Below, one piece after another: positions 7,329 through 12,095 of a stretch of DNA of 12,095 nt. Positions within the stretch are counted from its first letter, which is position 1. Each line of letters starts with the position of its first letter. Source of the stretch: an uncultured Collinsella sp. Lineage in GTDB: Bacteria > Actinomycetota > Coriobacteriia > Coriobacteriales > Coriobacteriaceae. A program made the position numbers and the translations under genes. The stretch is from NCBI GenBank assembly GCA_900549065.1, contig URNC01000052.1, positions 1-12,095 of the forward strand, given 5' to 3'. The notes beneath the pieces were generated by a model. It saw only the letters and a list, made by a program, of their open reading frames with translations, was not told the origin of the DNA and searched no databases.

Positions 7329-8225
7329 CTATATGTGCTGACGAATCACGTCGATATAGGCTTGGCCGTAGCGCGTAAGCGTCGTGTTCTTGCGCGTGAT
7401 GATGCCGATCTCCATGTACTCGTCTACATCGAGCGGAATCGAGATGATGCCGGGCCCGTTGAGCTCGTGACTGATCACGCCTGAGCATACCGTGTAGCCG
7501 TTGAGGCCCATGACCAGGTTGAACAACGTCGCACGGTCACGCACGCGGATATTCTTGCGGCGCTCAAAGGTCGAGGTCAGCTCCTCAGAATAGTAGAACG
7601 AGTTATAGCTGCCCTGCTCATAGGACAAAAACGGGTAGTCTTCCAAGTCCTCGAGCGTCACGCTGGAGCGGCCAGCCAGCGGATGGTCTGCACACACAAA
7701 GACGTGCGGCGTGGCGCAGAAGAGCCCTTCGAACACGAGCTCGTTGGCCGCCAGCATGCGCTCGATGACCTCGCGATTGTGCTCCGACAGATACAGGATG
7801 CCGAGCTCGCTTTTCATGTGCGCGACGTCCTCGATAATCTCGTGGGTTTGCTCCTCGCGCAGGGTAAAGTCGTAGCGCGCGGCATCGAACTCACGGATCA
7901 CATCGACAAACGCATTAACGGCAAAGGAATAATGCTGGCAGCTCACACTAAAGTGCGGCACCTGCTCGGATGCGCCCTTGTACTTGCCCTCGAGCAGGTC
8001 GGCCTGGTCGAGTACCTGGCGCGCATAGCCCAAGAAGGTCTCACCTTCCTCGGACACAACGACGCCCTTGTTGGTGCGCTCAAAGATGTGCACACCCATC
8101 TCGTTTTCGAGATCGCGGATCGACGCAGTAATCGAAGGCTGCGACACAAAAAGCCGGCGCGAGGCCTCGGTGATGCTGCCACATTCGGCAACTTTGACGA
8201 CATATCTGAGCTGCTGGAGCTTCAT
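7329..8225 (-). CDS. LysR-type transcriptional regulator (CysB/MtaR-CpsY-like)
   Basis: The 298-aa product has the LysR winged helix-turn-helix at residues 3-60 (LRYVVKVAECGSITEASRR, then VSQPSITASIRDLENEMG and HIFERTNKG) and an effector-binding domain from about 90 to the end. The N-terminal wording resembles the CysB and streptococcal MtaR/MetR/CpsY group that control sulfur amino-acid genes. The start at 8225 is supported by GGGAGG 5 bases upstream; a longer in-frame ORF reaching 8432 overlaps the HAD gene and is rejected. It lies 10 bases after the HAD gene stop, so the two are probably cotranscribed. The next gene downstream, on the same strand, is a methionine synthase homologue with a dyad in its promoter region, making it the likely target. 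The effector (homocysteine, O-acetylserine or other) is unknown. Confidence 0.9.
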   Translation of the reverse strand: MKLQQLRYVVKVAECGSITEASRRLFVSQPSITASIRDLENEMGVHIFERTNKGVVVSEEGETFLGYARQVLDQADLLEGKYKGASEQVPHFSVSCQHYSFAVNAFVDVIREFDAARYDFTLREEQTHEIIEDVAHMKSELGILYLSEHNREVIERMLAANELVFEGLFCATPHVFVCADHPLAGRSSVTLEDLEDYPFLSYEQGSYNSFYYSEELTSTFERRKNIRVRDRATLFNLVMGLNGYTVCSGVISHELNGPGIISIPLDVDEYMEIGIITRKNTTLTRYGQAYIDVIRQHI

Positions 8226-8235
8226 GATGGCCTCC

Positions 8236-9144
8236 CTAGACGTCCGCGATACCCGAACCCACCGCATCCATCTGACGCATAAAAGGCGGCATCTCCCCCG
8301 TCGCGGCGCAGGCGGCAATCTGATGCAGAGCCCCGGCAACCGCATCGTCTGCCGCAGCGCCGATATGCCAGCGTGCGGCAGCAGTGACGGCCTCGTTGGC
8401 ATTGGCGACTGCAACGGAGTTGGGAACGGCATCGATCATGGGCAGATCGTTATCGGAATCACCGAACACGGCCACCTCATCGGGCGTCAGGCCCAAAGCG
8501 CGCGCCAGCTCCAGCGCAGCGCAGCCCTTGTCCCAACCGGCCGGGAGAATATCGAATAGGCGCACGCGGTTGTTGGGAAATACAAGCGAGAGCTCCGGCA
8601 CCTCAGCGGCAATGCGCTCGCGCAGCTCAGCGAGCTCTTCGCGCGAGCGGGCGCTCCAGATATTCGCCTTGTATACCGGGGCATCATCGACAACAGGACG
8701 GCACGGGGCCTCTTCGCCTTTGAGCCACGCGTTGCCGCCCGACTCCATGGCGCGACGAACGCGCTCGGGATCGCTCGTCACGCAATAGGCATCGTTGCCC
8801 CAAAAGTCATCACCCAGGCTGTAGACCTTCAGGTACGTATCGTCGGTCTCCTGCTCCAAGTAGTCAGCCAAGCGCATAAGGGCGGCGTTGTCGGTCGCAT
8901 GCGAGGCTACCGCCTCACCGTCCACAAACATGACCTGGCCGTTACAGAACGCGCCAGTCGAGAAGCACTCGGAACGATTTTTGAACATCCAGCCCATCGC
9001 GGACGGCTGACGGCCCGAAACCGGGCCAAAGTGCAGACCCGCCGCCCGCATGGCATGAATGCCCTCGATGGCGTAGTCGCTAGCGCCGTCATGCCCGGCT
9101 GGAATCAGCGTATCGTCCATATCGGTCAGCACAAGTTTAATCAT
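8236..9144 (-). CDS. HAD-superfamily phosphatase, subclass IIB (Cof-type)
   Basis: A 302-aa soluble hydrolase with all four HAD motifs: motif I D-M-D-D-T at residues 8-12 (Asp8 nucleophile, Asp10 acid/base), motif II V-S-G-R at 42-45, motif III Lys206 in W-D-K-G, and motif IV G-D-S-D-N-D at 228-233. The long segment between motifs II and III is the C2B cap of Cof/YbiV-type enzymes, which hydrolyse sugar phosphates, FMN/PLP-like or HMP-PP-type small phosphates. The start is preceded by GGGGG about 8 bases upstream. It begins a minus-strand unit with the LysR gene and is divergent from the TPP-riboswitch thiamine operon. That location makes a role in thiamine metabolism conceivable (E. coli Cof attacks HMP-PP) but this is inference. 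The C-terminal tail after about 280 is not part of the core fold. Confidence 0.9.
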   Translation of the reverse strand: MIKLVLTDMDDTLIPAGHDGASDYAIEGIHAMRAAGLHFGPVSGRQPSAMGWMFKNRSECFSTGAFCNGQVMFVDGEAVASHATDNAALMRLADYLEQETDDTYLKVYSLGDDFWGNDAYCVTSDPERVRRAMESGGNAWLKGEEAPCRPVVDDAPVYKANIWSARSREELAELRERIAAEVPELSLVFPNNRVRLFDILPAGWDKGCAALELARALGLTPDEVAVFGDSDNDLPMIDAVPNSVAVANANEAVTAAARWHIGAAADDAVAGALHQIAACAATGEMPPFMRQMDAVGSGIADV

Positions 9145-9181
9145 AAGGCCCCCATTCGTATCGGTCCTACCTATTGTAACG

Positions 9182-9216
9182 ACCTGCCAAAATAAACCTG
9201 TCCCTTTTTGGCAGGT
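9182..9216. repeat. Inverted repeat in the HAD / thi divergent promoter region
   Basis: ACCTGCCAAAA (9182-9192) and TTTTGGCAGGT (9206-9216) form a perfect 11-bp inverted repeat around a 13-base spacer that reads GGGACAGGTTTA on the minus strand. Possible -10 elements lie just outside both arms: TACAAT on the minus strand (9173-9178) towards the HAD gene and TAGTAT on the plus strand (9221-9226) towards the riboswitch, neither with a good -35. It could be an operator, a bidirectional hairpin or a dispersed repeat. Confidence 0.65.
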
Positions 9217-9243
9217 GCGCTAGTATAGGGAACAACAGATTCG

Positions 9244-9337
9244 ATGCGGGAGTGCCGGCGGTGCAAACCACAAGGCTGAGAGGGCATGGGGCCCAATCCT
9301 TTGAACCTGTCAGTTAATGCTGGCGTAGGGAGCATGC
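9244..9337 (+). promoter_or_regulatory. TPP riboswitch (THI element)
   Basis: All conserved parts of the thiamine pyrophosphate aptamer are present in order: GGGAGTGCC (9248-9256), the GCTGAGAGG pyrimidine-binding segment (9275-9283), then CCTTTGAACCTG (9298-9309), TTAATGCTGG (9314-9323) and GCGTAGGGAGC (9323-9333). A short P1 can form between ATGC (9244-9247) and GCAT (9332-9335). It precedes a terminator hairpin and the thiM start, so TPP binding should end transcription before the thi operon. A 5-bp alternative pairing CCTGT (9306-9310) with ACAGG (9345-9349) could act as an antiterminator. Confidence 0.97.
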
Positions 9338-9346
9338 CGCCTTTAC

Positions 9347-9377
9347 AGGGGCGCTGTCTATGCACAGCGCCCCTTTT
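9347..9377 (+). terminator. Riboswitch-controlled intrinsic terminator upstream of thiM
   Basis: A perfect 11-bp stem (AGGGGCGCTGT at 9347-9357 with ACAGCGCCCCT at 9364-9374) has a 6-base loop and runs into TTTT (9374-9377). It begins about 10 bases after the TPP aptamer and ends before the thiM ribosome binding site (AAGGAGG, 9385-9391), indicating transcriptional rather than translational control. Confidence 0.93.
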
Positions 9378-9399
9378 CTATGCCAAGGAGGCATGTGCA

Positions 9400-10239
9400 G
9401 TGATTGATTCGGAACAGCTTAAGCAGCATATGGTCAAGGCCGTGGAGGAGATTCGCGCCACCAATCCGATGGCCGGCTCCATCACCAACACGGTGACGAT
9501 CGACTTTGTCGCCAACGCACAGCTCGCCGTGGGCGGATCGGCCGCCATGGTCTATCTGCCCGACGAAGGCGAGGCACTCGTTGCCGGCGGCGGCGCCATC
9601 TATCTCAACATGGGCACGCTCTTCCCCATCTACGAGCAGACGATTCCCCGAGCGGCCAAGGCGGCACACGACGCCGGCAAGCCCTGGGTGCTCGATCCGG
9701 TGGGCCTGGGCATCGGTAGCCTGCGCACCCAGCTGGTAAACGAGCTCAAGCAGTACAAGCCCGCCATCGTGCGCGGCAATGCCTCCGAGATCATTGCGCT
9801 CGCCGGCCTGTGGGGTCTTGAGGGCGAGGCGGCCGATCTGAGCCGCGTACGCGGCGTCGATACCACCGACACGGTCGACGCCGCCCGCGATGCCGCCGTG
9901 GCGCTCGCCCGCTACACCGGCGGCGCCGTGGTCGTCTCGGGCGAAGTCGACCTGATTACCGACGGCACGACCGTGGCCAAGTCCCACGGCGGCAGCCCGC
10001 TCATGTCCAAGATCACCGGCTGCGGCTGCTCGCAGGGCGGCGTGCTGGCCGTGTACGCCTGCGCCGCCGACCCGTTTACGGCAGCCGTCTGCGGCACCGC
10101 CGTCTACAACGTTGCCGGCACGCGTGCCGCCGCCGTCGCCGATGCCCCGGCAAGCTTTAAGGTCGCCTTTATCGACGAGCTCTACCGCGCGACCGCCCAG
10201 GACATCGCCGATAACCAACTCGAGCTCGAGGAGGCATAA
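9400..10239 (+). CDS. thiM: Hydroxyethylthiazole kinase
   Basis: Phosphorylates 4-methyl-5-(2-hydroxyethyl)thiazole for thiamine salvage; a ribokinase-like cytoplasmic enzyme, usually trimeric. The 279-aa product starts at GTG 9400, 8 bases after AAGGAGG (9385-9391); longer readings would start inside the riboswitch. Family segments in order: N-P-M-A-G-S-I-T-N-T-V at 22-32, F-V-A-N-A-Q-L-A-V-G-G-S-A-A-M at 36-50, L-D-P-V-G-L-G at 98-104, V-R-G-N-A-S-E-I at 124-131, S-G-E-V-D at 180-184, and the phosphate-binding/catalytic T-G-C-G-C at 206-210 with Cys210 as likely catalytic Cys. Two positions differ from classic ThiM: the V-H before the I-T-N motif is A-G-S, and S-Q-G-G follows the Cys instead of a hydrophobic L-L-T-type stretch. 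It is the first gene of a TPP-riboswitch operon, 3 bases before the next gene. Confidence 0.92.
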   Translation: MIDSEQLKQHMVKAVEEIRATNPMAGSITNTVTIDFVANAQLAVGGSAAMVYLPDEGEALVAGGGAIYLNMGTLFPIYEQTIPRAAKAAHDAGKPWVLDPVGLGIGSLRTQLVNELKQYKPAIVRGNASEIIALAGLWGLEGEAADLSRVRGVDTTDTVDAARDAAVALARYTGGAVVVSGEVDLITDGTTVAKSHGGSPLMSKITGCGCSQGGVLAVYACAADPFTAAVCGTAVYNVAGTRAAAVADAPASFKVAFIDELYRATAQDIADNQLELEEA

Positions 10240-10242
10240 GCC

Positions 10243-10584
10243 ATGTCCGAGCCCGCAACCAATGCCGGCATGAACACACTCGTCGCCGTGGCCATCGCCC
10301 CGTGCGGCACCGGCGATGAACTGTCCGCCGAGGTCGCCGAGGTCGTGCGCGTCATTCGCGAGAGCGGCCTTCCCAACCGCACCACCTCGATGTTCACCGA
10401 GATCGAGGGTGACTGGGACGAGGTCATGCAGGTCGTGCGCGACGCAACCTTTGTGTTGGCGAGCAAGGGCATCCGCACCGAAGTCGTGCTCAAAGCCGAT
10501 ATTCGACCCGGATTTACCGACACCATGACCGGCAAGCTCGAGCGCATGGAAGCACAGATCAAAAAGCAGGAGGAAGCACGATGA
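10243..10584 (+). CDS. Thiamine-binding protein, MTH1187/YkoF family
   Basis: A 113-aa protein of the small ferredoxin-like MTH1187 (DUF77) fold. Family features visible are V-A-I-A-P-C-G-T-G near 15-24, L-S-A-E-V-A-E-V-V-R-V-I-R-E-S-G-L in the first helix, F-T-E-I-E-G-D-W-D-E-V-M in the middle, and V-L-K-A-D-I-R-P-G at 82-90 with a K-rich C-terminal helix. Members bind thiamine or its HMP moiety and some serve transport. No signal peptide or membrane segment is present, so it is cytoplasmic. The start follows GAGGAGG (10228-10234) by 8 bases; an in-frame ATG at 10270 is possible. It sits between thiM and thiE, 3 bases after thiM, and its TGA overlaps the thiE ATG (ATGA). Operon position under a TPP riboswitch supports a thiamine-linked role; the exact function (carrier, sensor or hydrolysis partner) is not established here. 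Confidence 0.85.
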   Translation: MSEPATNAGMNTLVAVAIAPCGTGDELSAEVAEVVRVIRESGLPNRTTSMFTEIEGDWDEVMQVVRDATFVLASKGIRTEVVLKADIRPGFTDTMTGKLERMEAQIKKQEEAR

Positions 10585-11276
10585 GCATCCGCGACAACCT
10601 TGATATCTCGGCCTATCTGGTACTCGGCCCCGAAAACACGCTCGGGCGTCCCGTGGGCGATGTGGTGGCCCAGGCGCTCGACGCAGGCTTTACCTGCATC
10701 CAGGTGCGCTCCAAGGTGGCAAGTGCCCGCGAGATCATCGCGCTGACGGGCGACGCCGCGCAGGCAATCGCACAGGCCGGCAAGACCGGTCAGGTCGCCC
10801 TGCTGATCGACGACCGCCTGGACTGCGTACTCGCCGCGCGCGAGCAGGGCATCGCTGTCGACGGCGTGCACGTTGGCCAGAGCGATATTCCCGTCGAGGT
10901 CTGCCGCAAACTTTTGGGCCCCGATGCCATTGTGGGCCTTTCGGCCCGTTGCGAGGAGATGCTCGAGTACGTCAAGACCGCCGACATGAGCCTGGTCGAC
11001 TACCTGGGCATCGGCCCGCTCCACGAGACCGAGACCAAGCGCGACTGCGGACGCGCGGCCGACGGCTCTATCATCACCAAGAGCTTTGAGGACTTGGCCG
11101 CACTCCACGCGGCAAGCCCCGTGCCCATCGTGGTGGGCGGCGGCGTCAAGACGGCCGACCTGCCACAGCTCAAGGCCACCGGCGTCGATGGCTTCTTTGT
11201 GGTGAGCGCCGTCTGCAGTGCCGACGACCCCTACGCCGCCGCCAAGGAGCTCGTCGATACCTGGCAGCAGGCATAG
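10581..11276 (+). CDS. thiE: Thiamine phosphate synthase
   Basis: Joins HMP pyrophosphate to hydroxyethylthiazole phosphate to give thiamine monophosphate; a cytoplasmic TIM-barrel enzyme. The 231-aa product (family about 210-225) shows the ThiE motifs in order: Q-V-R-S-K at 41-45, L-L-I-D-D-R-L-D at 74-81, G-V-H-V-G-Q-S-D at 95-102, V-G-L-S at 118-121, the diphosphate-loop G-I-G-P-L-H-E-T-E-T-K at 143-153, V-V-G-G-G at 184-188 and V-V-S-A-V at 207-211. The Q-V-R-S-K and G-G-G segments differ slightly from the common Q-L-R-x-K and I-G-G, but the catalytic and phosphate-binding residues are retained. Its ATG overlaps the preceding TGA, indicating translational coupling. It is the last gene of the operon; ThiD/HMP kinase is not in this window. 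Confidence 0.93.
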   Translation: MSIRDNLDISAYLVLGPENTLGRPVGDVVAQALDAGFTCIQVRSKVASAREIIALTGDAAQAIAQAGKTGQVALLIDDRLDCVLAAREQGIAVDGVHVGQSDIPVEVCRKLLGPDAIVGLSARCEEMLEYVKTADMSLVDYLGIGPLHETETKRDCGRAADGSIITKSFEDLAALHAASPVPIVVGGGVKTADLPQLKATGVDGFFVVSAVCSADDPYAAAKELVDTWQQA

Positions 11277-11320
11277 GCTCAAGCCGAGCAGCCGATTCGC
11301 AGCCTCATATCTTCAGCGAT

Positions 11321-11366
11321 GGAAAGCGCATCCCAGTTTGGACCTCCATTCCGGGATGCGCTTCCC
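11321..11366. terminator. Possible terminator hairpin between convergent thiE and patatin genes
   Basis: AAGCGCATCCC (11324-11334) pairs perfectly with GGGATGCGCTT (11353-11363), 11 bp around an 18-base loop, and the pairing extends to GGA/TCC with one bulged A. No T-run follows on the plus strand and only a short CTTT on the minus strand, so termination efficiency is doubtful, yet the location between two convergent stops fits. Confidence 0.45.
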
Positions 11367-11388
11367 GCCGAGATGGCGGCAGCAGCCT

Positions 11389-12064
11389 CTACCCTGCCAG
11401 ATATGTCTCCAGTGCCGGCAAGGTTGCCTCCGCATCGCGGCGGCCGATCTGATAGATGCGTTCGAGTTCATCGGGCTCGCGGCACAGCGACGGCACTTTC
11501 ACCGATTCGCTCGGCCGCACCACAAAGATTTCGCCGGCAGCCTCACGACGTGCCAAGTCATCGAGCGTGGCATTGTAGACCTCATGCCGATGCTCAAGCG
11601 CTGCGACAAACTCCGGATAGTGACGGAACGCGCGACGCAGCATGGGCATCACGCTGTTGGGCTGCTTCACAAAGCCCTCCGGCTGCGTGAGCACCACGAT
11701 ATTGCGGTCATACCCCTGCGCAAACAGCCATGCACTGGGAATAGAATCAGCCACGCCGCCATCCAGGTACTTGCGGCCCTCAATGGCGACAGGACGCGTC
11801 GCCACGGGAATTGCCGACGACGCCCGGATCCACTCGATATCGCGCTCGTCGCCATAGGGCAGGTCATGGTAGACGGCCTTGCCCGTCTCGATATCGGTAC
11901 ACACGCACGTAAATCGCATGGGGCAGGCGCGATACGCCTCCAAGTCGATGGGATCGCGCTCGATAGGCACCTCGTGATAGGCAAAATCGGCATTGAACAT
12001 ATCGCCAGTTCGCAGCCAGCTTACTACACCTGCATAGCGTTTATCGGCGCAATAGGCCTTGTTA
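11389..12064 (-). CDS. Patatin-like phospholipase (5'-truncated at contig end)
   Basis: The visible 224 residues are the C-terminal part of a patatin-family serine hydrolase acting on phospholipids or other acyl esters. The catalytic Asp motif is present as L-D-G-G-V-A-D-S-I-P (Asp101 of the visible part), preceded by the family segment R-A-S-S-A-I-P-V near 80-87. The N-terminal GxGxxG oxyanion region and the G-x-S-x-G nucleophile are absent because the contig ends here: the apparent start (MCIRDS) is encoded by sequencing adapter, and genuine sequence begins at the AAC codon 12061-12063. The true gene continues beyond the window; full-length relatives such as YjjU are about 280-350 aa, so roughly 60 or more residues are missing. 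It is convergent with thiE. Substrate unknown. Confidence 0.85.
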
Positions 12065-12095
12065 CTGTCTCTTATACACATCTGACGCTGCCGAC
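12065..12095. other. Illumina Nextera adapter contamination
   Basis: Bases 12065-12083 are exactly CTGTCTCTTATACACATCT, the Tn5 mosaic end as read through in Nextera libraries, and 12084-12095 (GACGCTGCCGAC) continue into the known Nextera read-1 adapter. Translated on the minus strand this gives the notorious MCIRDS start. The sequence is not genomic and should be trimmed. Confidence 0.98.

Noticed and set aside
8226..8432. 69-residue N-terminal extension of the LysR protein
   Set aside because: It overlaps the 3' end of the HAD gene and the helix-turn-helix domain begins right at the Met at 8225, which has a GGGAGG site.
9286..9399. N-terminal extension of ThiM
   Set aside because: It lies inside the TPP riboswitch and terminator; the GTG at 9400 has a strong AAGGAGG at good spacing.
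10182..11282. Minus-strand open frame of 366 codons
   Set aside because: It is antisense to thiE and the thiamine-binding gene, which have clear family motifs; low-complexity content indicates a shadow frame.
12065..12081. ATG start giving MCIRDS at the N-terminus of the patatin gene
   Set aside because: It is encoded by the Nextera mosaic end, not by genomic DNA.

Overview
The window looks like a short-read assembly contig from a high-GC, gut-type actinobacterium of the class Coriobacteriia. Collinsella is my best guess, inferred from base composition, the LAATG-type surface anchors typical of high-GC Gram-positives and the gene content; no rRNA or marker gene here proves it. Nine protein genes are visible, two of them cut by the window ends. 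The last 31 bases are Illumina Nextera adapter, not genome.

Left part (1-3743): two tandem, same-strand paralogues encode large secreted, wall-anchored proteins built from about 22-24-residue beta-helix rungs, a Pro/Lys-rich spacer and a C-terminal LAATG sorting signal. The first lacks its start because the window begins inside it. Each copy is followed by a hairpin terminator. The first 55 bases of the window are identical to 2039-2093 in the second copy, which looks like a repeat-induced assembly break.

Middle (3856-9144): a small cytoplasmic alpha/beta-hydrolase esterase on the plus strand converges on a minus-strand block across a shared bidirectional terminator. In transcription order the minus block is a HAD-IIB (Cof-type) phosphatase, a LysR-type regulator of the CysB/MtaR-like group 10 bases behind it, a MetE-C-terminal-domain-like cobalamin-independent methionine synthase homologue (377 aa, YxjG/YxjH-like), and a UraA uracil permease. 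The 155-base gap between regulator and methionine synthase homologue holds an AT-rich dyad with nested direct repeats, a candidate operator.

Right part (9182-11276): divergent from the HAD gene is a thiamine salvage/synthesis operon: a TPP riboswitch with an adjacent intrinsic terminator, then thiM (GTG start), a small MTH1187/YkoF-family thiamine-binding protein, and thiE, tightly packed (3-base gap, then an ATGA overlap). ThiM supplies hydroxyethylthiazole phosphate, ThiE joins it to HMP pyrophosphate, and TPP shuts the operon off. No thiD is in the window. The convergent gene at the right edge is a patatin-like phospholipase whose N-terminal part, with the nucleophile motif, is missing because of the contig end.

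I see no defence island, prophage, IS element, CRISPR array or tRNA/rRNA. The parts most worth following up are the tandem surface proteins, the putative LysR operator, the divergent ThiM active-site sequence and the inverted repeat in the HAD/thi divergent promoter region.
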